Assembly: GCA_019119595.1 (NCBI GenBank)
Contig: DWWS01000050.1
Location: 1-64,000, forward strand
Length of the DNA stretch: 64,000 bases
DNA from: Candidatus Eisenbergiella merdavium
Lineage (GTDB): Bacteria; Bacillota; Clostridia; Lachnospirales; Lachnospiraceae
Reading direction: 5' to 3'
Under the pieces are notes generated by a model. The model searched no databases, was not told the origin of the DNA, and saw only the letters and a program-made list of their open reading frames with translations. Of this stretch, positions 33,922 to 43,481 are shown one piece after another (within the stretch, counting starts at the first letter, position 1; the number at the start of each line of letters is the position of its first letter). The translations under genes and the position numbers were made by a program.

Positions 33922-34551
33922 TCATCCCTTTTCCTTCAGCCTTTCATAGATCAGCTCCACCTGCTCCGGCCTGAGATATCGTCTGTTATGGCGCATGATG
34001 TCCGCCAACAGGGCGGGGAAATCCGCCAGGGTCACTGCCCAGCGGTTTTCCCCCAGATTTCCGGCGGTCAGAAGGATGCCCTTTGGGCCGAACACCGCAA
34101 AGGAATAGCAGGGAAGCGCCGGCATATCCCTGCACTCCCACTGCAAACGATCAAGACTCCTCTTATTTGTCAGAAACGGGCTGTAAATATAATTCCGGCA
34201 GAAGGGGAAACGGTCCCGGAAAGACTGGATCCAGTAACGGCCGGAGGGATTTCCGGAAATGGCTCCCGAAAGATCGGCGGATGTTACCGCGTAAATGCCT
34301 GATTCATGGATCACAAGCAGGTCGGCTCCTGTCCGGCCTCCCTCTCCGGCCATACGGGCGGCGGGCAGCAGACGGCAGCAGCCTGCCGTCTGACGGATGA
34401 CGGAGAGGATCCTCTCCGTGCATTTCTCCGGTCCGGAATAGGTACAGTCATAATAGGAGCTGTGACTGTATCTTTCATCGTAGGGATTATAGGAGCTCCG
34501 CTTCCGGTATAGCCATATAAAAAGAAATAACAGGATCACCGCTGTCAGCAT
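33922..34551 (-). CDS. NERD-domain membrane-anchored protein
   Basis: A 209-residue protein with one N-terminal membrane segment (MLTAVILLFLFIWLYRKR), followed by a short linker and a nuclease-related (NERD) domain. The visible core is GRTGADLLVIHESGIYAVTSADLSGAISG, the beta-hairpin that carries the restriction-endonuclease-like acid residues, and a later WIQSF. NERD proteins are thought to be nucleases or DNA-associated processing factors; the role here is unknown. It lies 54 bases after the Lhr helicase gene on the same strand, a context compatible with nucleic-acid processing. Confidence 0.7.
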   Translation of the reverse strand: MLTAVILLFLFIWLYRKRSSYNPYDERYSHSSYYDCTYSGPEKCTERILSVIRQTAGCCRLLPAARMAGEGGRTGADLLVIHESGIYAVTSADLSGAISGNPSGRYWIQSFRDRFPFCRNYIYSPFLTNKRSLDRLQWECRDMPALPCYSFAVFGPKGILLTAGNLGENRWAVTLADFPALLADIMRHNRRYLRPEQVELIYERLKEKG

Positions 34552-34605
34552 TTTTCGTTTTCCTCGTTTCCAGATGAAAATAAACAGGCTGCGGAAAAAG
34601 CCGTT

Positions 34606-37600
34606 TTACCGGTACAGGACATAATCCTGCATCTCCCGCAGGAAGCCCGCCGCCTGCAGAGCGTCGCGGCAGCTCTGGGGGTACTCCTTCACCACCACCC
34701 GCTTCAGGCCGGGATACAGTCTGCCGGACGCAAACAGGGAGGCGAACAGAAGCAGGCCCTCCGCAGCCGCATCCTCCTCCCAAACCCGGAGGCCGCGGCC
34801 CTGGCGCTCCAGGAGCATCACAGGGCGGCCCGATCTCAGAGCGACCAGTGTTCCCGGCACATTGGCAAAGCTTCTTCCCTCCCGGTGGGGAATCGCCTTA
34901 CCCCAGACCTGCGCCGGATCAGCCGCATTCACCCAGATGATCTGCCGCGAGGGCCGCCTCAGGGCGCGGAGCTGCCCGGCAAAGGCAGCCGAATCCATGA
35001 ACTGCGCGCCGGACATACCTTCCACAAAATAGCCCCGCCGGGCCTGTCCCGTGTACTCCCGGATGCTCAGAGCACGGAGGGCGTCTTTCCAGAGGACGTC
35101 TTTCCCGGGAAGCCACATCCCCGCCGTCTCCCGACAGAGGATCACGTTCTGCCGGAATCCCTGATCCAGAAGCGCGTCCATGGAAGGCGCAAGACAGGGA
35201 CGGACCACGTCCCATCTGCCCGCCTGCATGGCCTTTACCCGGATGCCAGCCCGCTGCCGCGCAGTCCGCCCCGCGGTCTTTTTCCTCTCCAGCCACTGAC
35301 GGACGGGAACGAAGCTGTCCGCATATACCAGTCCCTTTTCCATCAGGGATAAAAGCGGATCATAGGCGGACTCGCCCTTCAGCACACTGTTCAGCGCCTG
35401 CATGAAGCTTGCCCCGCGCTTTAGGAGGGCTTCATAAACCAGTCTTTCGTTCCCGGAAAGAGTCTCCGGTACGCCGGACAGATCCGCCTCCCAATCAATT
35501 TCTTCCTGCAGCGAAAAGCAAAGCTCTCCGTTTCCGTCCATGTGCCAGAACAGCTCTCCCTCCGCCAGGTACCGGTCCAGCAGATTCTCCCGGTATCCGG
35601 CCGCCCTGCGGGGCAGGATGAGCCCTTCCCAGGCGGCGGCCGGAAAAAACCTTCCGGCATACAGCCGCAGCGTGTTCTCCACCGCCTCCCCGGCGGGAAG
35701 GCTGGTCTCAAGCCGCTGCGCAAGAATCGCCGCATAGCTCTCCGCAGGGCTGGTATCGATCTCTTCCCTTCGGTTTTGAAGGGTTCTGCGAATGGCCCGC
35801 TGATAGAGCTTGGCATGAAAATAGAGGATATTTTCCGGATCCATGCGGGATATGTCTCCGGCTGCCCTGTCTCCGTAGCCCTCCTGCCTTACCGCTTCCT
35901 TTCTTTCCAAAAGAAGCGCAAGCACATCTTCCGCCCGTTCCGCGCCGATCCCATAGCGCTCCGCCGTCTGCCGCGCGGTCGCGGCCCCACGGTAGCGAAG
36001 CATCCGCCTTACGATATGCGCCATTTCCTCTCTGTCCCCGTCTTCCAGAGCAAGACGGTACTGCTCCTCCTGCTCCGCCGCGATCCAAAGCCCCTGCTCC
36101 AGACAGAGCACCCGGCCCTGTCCGGCCAGGCTTTCCAGCCAACTCGCCGGGATTTCAAGCTCTCCTGCCGCAAGGTCTCCTTCCGTCATGAGCAGGGCAT
36201 GGAGCTGGTTTTCATTTTCCGGAAGACGCCTGTGCTCCTGTACGGAAAGGAGCTCTTTTCCGCCGGGAAGAATGCCGTCAGAAAGAATATCTCCGGGAAG
36301 AATACCGCCGGAAAAAGCGCTTCCGGGAAGCGCGCCCAGAGAGACCGCGCCTATTTTCCCCTCCGCCGTTTCTGCCCGCAGGAGGTCCTCTGCTGCCGCC
36401 CTCTGGATCCCGCCTGTGGAAGGCGCGTAATCATACATCACCGCAGCCTCCTGGGCCCAGCGCAAAGGAAGGGACATAGGAGACGGGATCCCCGTATGAA
36501 TCTCCTGCACCGTTATCACGCCCGCGCGGATATCCTCCAGAAGCTCCTCAAGCCCTTTGATATCCCAAAGATCCTCCAGGCATTCCCGCATGGTTTCCCG
36601 CATCAGAGGATGCCGCCTTTCCAAAACTGCCCGGTCAAGAAGCTCCGCTCCCTTCAGCCGCTGCAGCCAGAGCGGCTGCCTTCCCTTTTTTCTGATTCCC
36701 ATCATCAGCGCCCTGCCGCTGTTGTAGCGGAAGGCCATATTGAAAAGAGGTGTGGCCGGAAGCAGGGCGGAAAGGATATCCCGGCAGGAGGACGGATCGA
36801 TCTGCCACAGAAGCCCCTCCGGGATTTCTCCGGAGCGCTCCGCTTCCGCATAGGCGTACAGCAGGATCCCCTCCTCCTCATCCACGCTTCCTACCACGCT
36901 TTTCATCTCTCGCTGCGCGGCCCGCTGCAGAAGCAGGGAAAGGGGCGTATTGATCCTCCTTCCAAACACGGAATGGATCATGGCCTGGGCGTTTCCGGAG
37001 CTGTCCCGGAAATGCTCGATCAGAATGGTTTTGTCATCCGGAAGGCTTCCGACTGCCGTGATCTGCCGCTTCAGATAGCCTGCGGCCAGGTCCGCGGCTT
37101 CCGCGGAAAGCCCCAGCTTTCCCAGCGCCTCTTCCAGCCGGTTTTCCTCCTGCGCCCGGTTCAGGCTGCCAAGCATCCTTCCGAAGGCCTCCCCCGTCTG
37201 TTTGTCACGGCCCCGGATCTCGCCCTTCCAGAAGGGCAGCCGTGCCCCCTGGGCCTCTGTGCGCGTCACAGTCACCCGGTCCCTTTCAATGCGGACGATC
37301 TTCCAGCCGAAGGAGCCCAGCAGAAAACGGTCCCCCTCCCTGGACTCAAAGACGAATTCCTCATCCACCTCTCCCAGCTTCACACCCTCCTCGGTCTGCA
37401 CCGCATACAGCCCCCGGTCGGGGATGGTGCCTCCCGCCGTCACCGCAAGGAGGCGGCTGTAGCCGTCTCCCTCCACCCGCTCATGGATGCGGTCGTACAG
37501 AACCCTGGGCCGGACGGGGATATCCCGGTCATGCTCATAATCTCCCGCCAGCATGGCAAGCACCGCCTTCACATCCTCCTTCGTCACGTCCCGGAACGGC

Positions 37601-38877
37601 CAGGCACGGGAAAGGATCAGCATCACCTCGTCCAGGGTGTAGCCTCCCCCCGCCGCCATGGAAACCAGATGCTGGGCCAGCACGTCCAGACAGCCGGAGG
37701 GCGGCTTCACCCGCTCGATCCCGCCCTCCCTGGCAAGCTGTGCCGTCATGCCGCAGGTCACGCATTCCGCCGCCGTTCTGGGAAACAGGTACATCACGCT
37801 GACCCGTCCGGGATTATGCCCCGCCCGTCCAAGCCGCTGCATGGTTCCCGAAACGGTGCGGGGACAGCCCACCTGGAGCACCTGGTCGATCTGCCCCACG
37901 TCGATGCCAAGCTCCATGGAGGAGGTTGCGCACAGAAGCCTGAGCCTTCCCGCCCGCAGATCCGCCTCCGCCTCCTCTCTCTGTTCCTTTGACAGGCTGC
38001 CGTGATGCACTCTGGCAAAATCCTCTCCTCCAAGCCGGTTCACATAAAAGGCCAGCTTCTCCGCATATCTTCTCCCCTCCACAAAGGCGAGGGTGCTCCT
38101 GTTTTCCTGACAATGGCGGTAAACCAAGCCCGCAAGCTCCTCCCACACCGGATCCCTGTGCCTTTTGTCCGCGTCCGTAAAGGGACTTTCCACCACAAGC
38201 TTCACCATTTTTTTCATGGGCGGAGCCGCGATCTCCACACACTCCGGCGCCAGATAGCGGGCCGCGGCATCCAGCGGCTCGATGGTGGCGGAAAGGCCGA
38301 TCCGCTGAAGCGGCTGCTGACACAGGGCGTCCAGCCTGGCCAGAGAAAGCATCAGGTGGGCGCCGCGCTTCGTATCGATCAGGGCATGCAGCTCGTCCAG
38401 TATGACCGCCTTCGCCGTGTGCAGAAGCTTTTTGCCTCCCGCGGAGGTCAGCATCAGATACAGGGACTCCGGCGTGGTGATGAGAATATGCGGAGGCCGC
38501 TTCAGCATCCGCTGCCGCTCCTTCTGCGGCGTGTCGCCCGTGCGCACCACCGCCCGGATCTTCTCCTGCCCCGAAAGCCCCTCCAGAGGCCGCTTCAGAT
38601 TCTCCCGGATGTCCGAGGCCAGGGATTTCAGGGGAGAAATATAGATCACCTGCAGCTCGTCGGGAAGCGCGTCCTCCTGCGCCAGCCCCATGAGCCGGTC
38701 CAGAAAGACCAGAAACGCCGCCAGGGTTTTTCCCGTTCCGGTGGGCGCGCTCACCAGCGTATGCCTGCCCGCTGCGATGAACGGCCAGGCCTCCTCCTGC
38801 ACCCTGGTGGGCTGCCCGATCTCCCTTGCAAACCACTGTCTCGTTTCTTTCCGGAAAATTTCTCCTGTTCCTTCCAT
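34606..38877 (-). CDS. lhr: Lhr-type DEAD/DEAH-box helicase
   Basis: A 1423-residue superfamily 2 helicase of the Lhr (large helicase-related) group, implicated in DNA repair. Walker A PTGTGKT is at residues 45-51, the DELH box at 161-164, then LSATIEP and the helicase C-terminal motif GRAGHNPG. The winged-helix and Lhr-specific domains follow, and the long C-terminal half matches the extended Lhr-CTD seen in bacterial Lhr. Around residues 850-870 a glycine/leucine/proline-rich repeat (GGILPG, DGILPGG) interrupts the domain and looks like a local expansion. It lies 26 bases after the dus gene, on the same strand. Confidence 0.92.
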   Translation of the reverse strand: MEGTGEIFRKETRQWFAREIGQPTRVQEEAWPFIAAGRHTLVSAPTGTGKTLAAFLVFLDRLMGLAQEDALPDELQVIYISPLKSLASDIRENLKRPLEGLSGQEKIRAVVRTGDTPQKERQRMLKRPPHILITTPESLYLMLTSAGGKKLLHTAKAVILDELHALIDTKRGAHLMLSLARLDALCQQPLQRIGLSATIEPLDAAARYLAPECVEIAAPPMKKMVKLVVESPFTDADKRHRDPVWEELAGLVYRHCQENRSTLAFVEGRRYAEKLAFYVNRLGGEDFARVHHGSLSKEQREEAEADLRAGRLRLLCATSSMELGIDVGQIDQVLQVGCPRTVSGTMQRLGRAGHNPGRVSVMYLFPRTAAECVTCGMTAQLAREGGIERVKPPSGCLDVLAQHLVSMAAGGGYTLDEVMLILSRAWPFRDVTKEDVKAVLAMLAGDYEHDRDIPVRPRVLYDRIHERVEGDGYSRLLAVTAGGTIPDRGLYAVQTEEGVKLGEVDEEFVFESREGDRFLLGSFGWKIVRIERDRVTVTRTEAQGARLPFWKGEIRGRDKQTGEAFGRMLGSLNRAQEENRLEEALGKLGLSAEAADLAAGYLKRQITAVGSLPDDKTILIEHFRDSSGNAQAMIHSVFGRRINTPLSLLLQRAAQREMKSVVGSVDEEEGILLYAYAEAERSGEIPEGLLWQIDPSSCRDILSALLPATPLFNMAFRYNSGRALMMGIRKKGRQPLWLQRLKGAELLDRAVLERRHPLMRETMRECLEDLWDIKGLEELLEDIRAGVITVQEIHTGIPSPMSLPLRWAQEAAVMYDYAPSTGGIQRAAAEDLLRAETAEGKIGAVSLGALPGSAFSGGILPGDILSDGILPGGKELLSVQEHRRLPENENQLHALLMTEGDLAAGELEIPASWLESLAGQGRVLCLEQGLWIAAEQEEQYRLALEDGDREEMAHIVRRMLRYRGAATARQTAERYGIGAERAEDVLALLLERKEAVRQEGYGDRAAGDISRMDPENILYFHAKLYQRAIRRTLQNRREEIDTSPAESYAAILAQRLETSLPAGEAVENTLRLYAGRFFPAAAWEGLILPRRAAGYRENLLDRYLAEGELFWHMDGNGELCFSLQEEIDWEADLSGVPETLSGNERLVYEALLKRGASFMQALNSVLKGESAYDPLLSLMEKGLVYADSFVPVRQWLERKKTAGRTARQRAGIRVKAMQAGRWDVVRPCLAPSMDALLDQGFRQNVILCRETAGMWLPGKDVLWKDALRALSIREYTGQARRGYFVEGMSGAQFMDSAAFAGQLRALRRPSRQIIWVNAADPAQVWGKAIPHREGRSFANVPGTLVALRSGRPVMLLERQGRGLRVWEEDAAAEGLLLFASLFASGRLYPGLKRVVVKEYPQSCRDALQAAGFLREMQDYVLYR

Positions 38878-38903
38878 TGCCAGCCTCCCCTTTTCGGCCC
38901 TTC

Positions 38904-39857
38904 TCAGGCAAGCGTCCTTACAAGGCTTCTCACCGCCGCCCGGTATTCCGCAAAATGCTGCGCCTTCCGGATTTTTTTCAGCTCTGCGCCTCCATCAGGA
39001 AACAGCCGTCCCAGATAAAACCACAGCTCCTTCAGTTTAAACAGCACGTCCCGTTCCCCTGACAATACCGTTTCATAGTCTGCGGCGAGCCTGTCCAGAA
39101 AGCATGCAAGCTCTTTCCCGGAAAGGGCCGCGCCGCCCTTCATCTGGCGAAGCAGGGACGGATCCGCCACCGCGCCGCGCCCAAGCATCACCCCGTCCAC
39201 CTGCGGAAAACGGGCTCGGAAACGGTTCAGATCCCCGACAGTAAACAGATCTCCATTATACACCACCGGAAAGGGCGTATCGGCAAGCGCCCTTTCAAAG
39301 GCGCCCCAATCCGGCCGGTTTTCATAATAATCCTCCCTTACCCGTGGATGAATGATCAGCTCCTTTAAGGGATATTTCCGGTACAGCTCCATAAGCCCCA
39401 AAAACTCCTCTGCCTCCTCCATGCCCAGACGGGTTTTTATGGAAATGTCCAGCCTGTCCGCTCCGTTGACGGATGCGGGAAAGGCGGAAAAAACCTCATC
39501 CAGAAAGGCCTCCAGAAGCTTTGGCTGTTCCAGGAAGCCGGCGCCCTTCCCCTTGGAAACCACCGTGCCGGAGGGGCAGCCCAGATTCAAGTTCACCTCA
39601 TGATAGCCATACTCCATCAGCTTTTCGGCTGCCCGGATAAAATCCTCCGCCCGGTTGGTAAGGAGCTGGGGCACCAGAACCATTCCTTCATTGTTTTCCG
39701 GAAGGATATCCTTTGTCTCCCTGGAATTGAACGCCTTCTTCTGCCGCGGGGCAAGGAAGGGTGAAAAATATTTGTCAAAGGCCGGAAACAGCGCATGCTG
39801 GGCCCGTCTGTAAATATAGCCTGTGATCCCCTCCATCGGGGCCAGATAATATCGCAT
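38904..39857 (-). CDS. dus: tRNA-dihydrouridine synthase
   Basis: FMN-dependent reductase that converts uridine to dihydrouridine in tRNA. It is 317 residues with a TIM barrel: YLAPMEGITG at the N-terminus, NLNLGCPSGTVVSKGKGAG (catalytic cysteine in GCPS), IKTRLG, and the FMN-binding VVYNGDL and VMLGRGA segments. The start at 39857 (MRYYLAPM) follows GGAGG at 5 bases. It is at the shorter end of the DUS family and may be a DusB/DusC-like type; the tRNA position cannot be told from sequence. Probably co-transcribed with the lhr gene. Confidence 0.9.
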   Translation of the reverse strand: MRYYLAPMEGITGYIYRRAQHALFPAFDKYFSPFLAPRQKKAFNSRETKDILPENNEGMVLVPQLLTNRAEDFIRAAEKLMEYGYHEVNLNLGCPSGTVVSKGKGAGFLEQPKLLEAFLDEVFSAFPASVNGADRLDISIKTRLGMEEAEEFLGLMELYRKYPLKELIIHPRVREDYYENRPDWGAFERALADTPFPVVYNGDLFTVGDLNRFRARFPQVDGVMLGRGAVADPSLLRQMKGGAALSGKELACFLDRLAADYETVLSGERDVLFKLKELWFYLGRLFPDGGAELKKIRKAQHFAEYRAAVRSLVRTLA

Positions 39858-39935
39858 CTTTACCTCCATGCCGAAGCGTCGTAAAACGCGGCTTTCCTGT
39901 GCGGGGCACGCGCGGCTGTGACCTCCGCGCGCGTG

Positions 39936-41042
39936 TCATTTTTCCGCCGCGGCCTGATCCGCCGCTTTGTCCTCCTGATCCGTTAAAACTATGATCTCTT
40001 CTTTCCGTCCCTCGCCGAGCGTAAAACGTTCGTCCGCGCCCTCCGTGATCAGAAGCCTGCCGTCCTCTGTAACCAGGATCATCTCAAAGCCCCCGTTTTT
40101 CTCCCAGTATTCTATGGCCTTCTCTCTTCCCATCACGAAAAGCGCCGTGGAAAGGGCGTCTCCCATGCGTCCCTGCGGGCAGATGATCGTTACGGAAAGC
40201 AGTCCGTTCTCTGCCGGGTATCCGGTCTTTGGATCCAAAATATGCCAATAAGCGTTCCCTTCCTCATCCTCAAAATAATTTTCATAGCCGCCGGAGGTGA
40301 TCACGGCGGCATCTCTGATCCGCAGGATACCAAGCGTGCCGTCATTCCAGGGGCTCCTCAGGCCGACCCTCCAGTCGCTTCCGTCCGGCCTGCTTCCTAT
40401 CGTCTGGATATCTCCTCCCAGCCTGAGGATGGCGCAGCCAATTCCCTGCGCCCGGATCGCCTCCTCCGCAAGATCTCCCGCATATCCCTTGCCTACAGCG
40501 CCAAGATCCAGCTCCATTCCCTCCGGCACCGTGAGAGAGCTTCCTTCCAGCATGATCTTTTCATAATCCACTTCAGAAAGCAGGGCATGTATCTCTTCCT
40601 GAGAGGGCACCTGCTTTGAATCCGTGGTAAAGCCCCATGCCCGGAGAACCGGATAGATGGTTGGCTCCAGCGCCCCGTCCGTTTTTTCCGCCATTTCCAG
40701 AGCAAAGGAAACCAGCTCCGCCGTTTCCTCACTGACGTTCACCGGTTTCCCCTCACTGTGATTGGCCTGATAGATCTCGCTGTTTTCATTTGTAACGGAC
40801 CAAAGCGCGTCCAACTCCTCAACCCGCTGTCTGGCATCCTCAACCGCCTCCTGAGCCCGCTTCCCATAGGCGGTGAACGCCATATAGGTATTCAGGGAAA
40901 GGAAAGCGCTTTCCGCCTCCTGCGCCTCCAGGCTTATCCGTCCGCACCCGGAAAGCATCATAAGGCCGATCAAAAGCGCCGCCCCTGTCCGTCTCCTCCA
41001 TGCGAAACGCCGTTTTCTCATTCTGCCTTTCCCATCTGCCAT
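39936..41042 (-). CDS. apbE: FAD:protein FMN transferase lipoprotein (ApbE)
   Basis: Attaches FMN covalently to threonine residues of exported redox proteins, such as Rnf/Nqr subunits. It is 368 residues with a lipoprotein signal peptide (lipobox LSGC around residue 33), so it is membrane-anchored outside the cell. Family motifs are MAFTAYG, EPTIYPVLRAWGF, DLGAVGKGYAGD, LRLGGDIQTIG, and the magnesium-binding region with DPKTGYPAENG and GDALSTALFVMG. The start at 41042 has GGAGG 10 bases upstream; an ATG seven codons later is possible. No Rnf operon is in the window. Confidence 0.92.
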   Translation of the reverse strand: MADGKGRMRKRRFAWRRRTGAALLIGLMMLSGCGRISLEAQEAESAFLSLNTYMAFTAYGKRAQEAVEDARQRVEELDALWSVTNENSEIYQANHSEGKPVNVSEETAELVSFALEMAEKTDGALEPTIYPVLRAWGFTTDSKQVPSQEEIHALLSEVDYEKIMLEGSSLTVPEGMELDLGAVGKGYAGDLAEEAIRAQGIGCAILRLGGDIQTIGSRPDGSDWRVGLRSPWNDGTLGILRIRDAAVITSGGYENYFEDEEGNAYWHILDPKTGYPAENGLLSVTIICPQGRMGDALSTALFVMGREKAIEYWEKNGGFEMILVTEDGRLLITEGADERFTLGEGRKEEIIVLTDQEDKAADQAAAEK

Positions 41043-41074
41043 AACCGCTTCGCCTCCACAGCCCTTTTCCTGTC

Positions 41075-42484
41075 TCAATTTCGTTTCTCCGCTTTTCTAT
41101 CCTGAAAACGGTAGCCGAATACAAACTGGTCCTTTCCCTTTTTCTTCGCTTCATAGAGCAGACGGTCAGCGTTGCGGTACAGTCCGTCAATGGTATACTC
41201 CGGCTCTGCGGGAATCACACCGATGCTGCAGGTTATGCTTTCTCCCTCCACCCGGATCTCTCTCAGCCTCTCCTTCAGGGTATACAGCAGCTTTTCCACT
41301 TCCCTCTCCGTCATTGGCTCATGCAGCAGCGCAACGAACTCGTCGCCGCCAAGCCTTCCCAAAATCCCCTTCCCGCCAAAGACTGCCTGAAGTCTCTCCG
41401 CCACCTCCTTCAGGATCCTGTCTCCCTCCGGATGACCGCAACGGTCGTTGATGCTTTTAAAATGATCCACATCCAAAATGATAAAGCAGCCTGTCTTTTC
41501 CGGCTCCTCACTCGTCATGGAATTTAACAGCACCTCGCCTGTCTGAAAAAACTGATTTCTTCCCAAAAGGCCAGTCAGCCCGTCCAACCTGGCCGTATAA
41601 TAAAGATAGTTAAAATTTTTTTGATACAGGATGATCACGATAATGACCATCACAGCCAGCGAGATCATCCCCAGCAGAAACTGAATCTGCAGATGCATCA
41701 CATCATAGGAGGCTTTCTCAGACAGCTCTACCCCATGACGGGACATGACCGCTCCCATCCGGTTTATAAAATACAGAGCCACACTGAAGGACGCCACCAG
41801 GACCAGTCCAAAAAGCCCGGCCATGATCCCCATATTTTTCCGGTTATCATTTGCCTCAGAATTCTCCTGCTGTATGACCCGGACATGATGAAGCAGCCGC
41901 TGAAGGAAATCGGAGCGGCAGAACAGATAGCACAGGATGATGATCCCGTCCGCAGCGAGAGTAAAGGGCAGAAAATCCCACTGGCATATAGTATCCAGCG
42001 TATTGACAGCACTAAACCCTCTTTCCGGAAAAAGCAACCCCATACAGGCATAAATGAGGAAGCTGTGCAGCGGTCTTCCCAGGGTGGATACCACAATAAC
42101 GCCGACAAGAGGATGCCTGCCCTTTTCCGCCTGCCGATACAGAAGCCCGGAGATCAGACCGAACAGAATGCGCGTCCCCACGCTGAGGATCACGCTTTCC
42201 AGCGGTTTTCCGCTCATTGCGGGTGAGAAAACCGAATCCCCTCCGGACACATAAAAGGCGGTCGCCTTCCACATGGACGCAAGACCGAACACCGCTCCCA
42301 CAGCGGCCGCCTCCTTCGCCCCGAGCACACATCCGGCCACCAGCACAGGAAGATATACGAACGTAAGTGAAATCGGTTCAATATGGACATATCCGAAAAA
42401 GGAAAAGGACATGAAAAGCTCTATGGCAACCAGTCCCCAGAACAGATATCCGCCGCTTTTGGCCGTTTCTCTCTCTTTTCCCAA
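41075..42484 (-). CDS. Membrane diguanylate cyclase (GGDEF)
   Basis: A 469-residue protein. Roughly residues 12-215 contain six or more membrane helices in an arrangement resembling ECF-transporter substrate-binding subunits, followed by another membrane pair (~222-300). The C-terminal ~165 residues form a GGDEF domain with DGLTGLLGRNQF, DVDHFKSINDRCGH and the intact active site RLGGDEF. It should therefore make cyclic di-GMP. The RxxD inhibitory site just before GGDEF is absent. Transcribed just ahead of apbE with a 32-base gap. The signal sensed is unknown, possibly a small hydrophobic vitamin-like ligand by analogy. Confidence 0.88.
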   Translation of the reverse strand: MGKERETAKSGGYLFWGLVAIELFMSFSFFGYVHIEPISLTFVYLPVLVAGCVLGAKEAAAVGAVFGLASMWKATAFYVSGGDSVFSPAMSGKPLESVILSVGTRILFGLISGLLYRQAEKGRHPLVGVIVVSTLGRPLHSFLIYACMGLLFPERGFSAVNTLDTICQWDFLPFTLAADGIIILCYLFCRSDFLQRLLHHVRVIQQENSEANDNRKNMGIMAGLFGLVLVASFSVALYFINRMGAVMSRHGVELSEKASYDVMHLQIQFLLGMISLAVMVIIVIILYQKNFNYLYYTARLDGLTGLLGRNQFFQTGEVLLNSMTSEEPEKTGCFIILDVDHFKSINDRCGHPEGDRILKEVAERLQAVFGGKGILGRLGGDEFVALLHEPMTEREVEKLLYTLKERLREIRVEGESITCSIGVIPAEPEYTIDGLYRNADRLLYEAKKKGKDQFVFGYRFQDRKAEKRN

Positions 42485-42578
42485 TTTAACCGCCCCTTTT
42501 TCCGCCAGATTTTGTTTTCCTTATGATATCCTACTCGCGTTCTGCTGTCAATCGATAAACCGTTTTCCCTCTATCTTG

Positions 42579-43205
42579 TTATCCCCTGTTAAGAAGCCAG
42601 TTTCTCAGCTCACGGTGTTCCCGCTCCGGCCTGCTTTCAAACAGGTTGACATATTCCCTGTCGCCCCAGCGGTTTTTAAAGGCGGGATAAAGGAAGCCGA
42701 ATTCCGGACTGCCCGGCTCATATTCTCCGGACAGCGGACTGAGCATGCAGATCATATATTCATAAACCTCCTCCGAGCCCTCAAGCCATTCCCCGTCCGT
42801 CCCCTTCACCGGCACGTCATAGCGTCCGTGAAAGAAAAAACAGGCGTACGGGTAACCTGGATTATGCCTTTCCCCCAGCAGCTCGTAGAAAATATCCAGA
42901 AGCGCATCATTTTTAAGCCCGGATTCCAGAATTCCGTCCAGGAGCTGCCAGACGCCTCCGGGCCTGCCTGCCCCTTCCGGGATCCGGTACTCCTTAAGCT
43001 GATCATTGGTACGGGAGATCAGGATCTCCTTTGCAAGCCCCAGATTTTTGGACCGTTCCGAAGCGGACAGCCTAAGGAAATTCTTATTGAACGTGCCGTC
43101 AACATAGCCCTCCTCGTCCAGATAGGCCCCCGCGATCTGTCCGACGGAAGATCTTGCGGGCGTCATGCGCCTGGTCAGCTCCAGCATATCTTCTCTATTT
43201 ATCAT
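42579..43205 (-). CDS. DUF4317-like protein of unknown function
   Basis: A 208-residue soluble protein. The segments MLELTRRMTPARSSVGQIAGAYLDEEG and FLRLSASERSKNLGLAKEIL recall DUF4317-type proteins found in Clostridia, which are often longer. The start at 43205 (MINREDM) was preferred to an upstream ATG; neither has a strong ribosome binding site. No membrane segment or catalytic motif is visible. The 94-base gap to the GGDEF gene holds no strong terminator, so the genes may be co-transcribed. The function is unknown. Confidence 0.6.
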   Translation of the reverse strand: MINREDMLELTRRMTPARSSVGQIAGAYLDEEGYVDGTFNKNFLRLSASERSKNLGLAKEILISRTNDQLKEYRIPEGAGRPGGVWQLLDGILESGLKNDALLDIFYELLGERHNPGYPYACFFFHGRYDVPVKGTDGEWLEGSEEVYEYMICMLSPLSGEYEPGSPEFGFLYPAFKNRWGDREYVNLFESRPEREHRELRNWLLNRG

Positions 43206-43395
43206 ACATTTTCCGGCGGAGCAGGCGTTCCGCACTTCCTTTCTTTTTTGGGTTCAACATTTTCTGCAGAGTATTTCCACCGGGATATTTCCCGGCGCGA
43301 AAGTATCCCGCTCCCCCAATTATACAGAAGAAGCGGGCAAACGTAAAGAGCGGGTAAAGCCTGGAAAATCTCTGGCGATCTCAGCCTTTTTACAG

Positions 43396-43401
43396 TATAA
43401 T
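43396..43401 (+). promoter_or_regulatory. Candidate -10 box of the SDR gene
   Basis: A perfect TATAAT about 80 bases before the SDR start, with only a poor -35 (TGGCGA) at 17 bases. Weak or activator-dependent if real. Confidence 0.35.
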
Positions 43402-43435
43402 GATGGAAAGGAACTTTCCTGTTGTATAAAAATGT

Positions 43436-43451
43436 GTGCGCCCTGGCGCAC
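43436..43451. promoter_or_regulatory. Small palindrome in the SDR leader
   Basis: GTGCGCC-CT-GGCGCAC lies about 30 bases before the SDR start and downstream of the candidate -10. It may be an operator or a hairpin near the ribosome binding site. Confidence 0.35.
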
Positions 43452-43481
43452 GATCTGCCGCCGAAAAAAGGAGAATGATTT

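Noticed and set aside
43373-43378. A strong -35 for the SDR gene
   Set aside because: Only half of the consensus bases match at the right distance.
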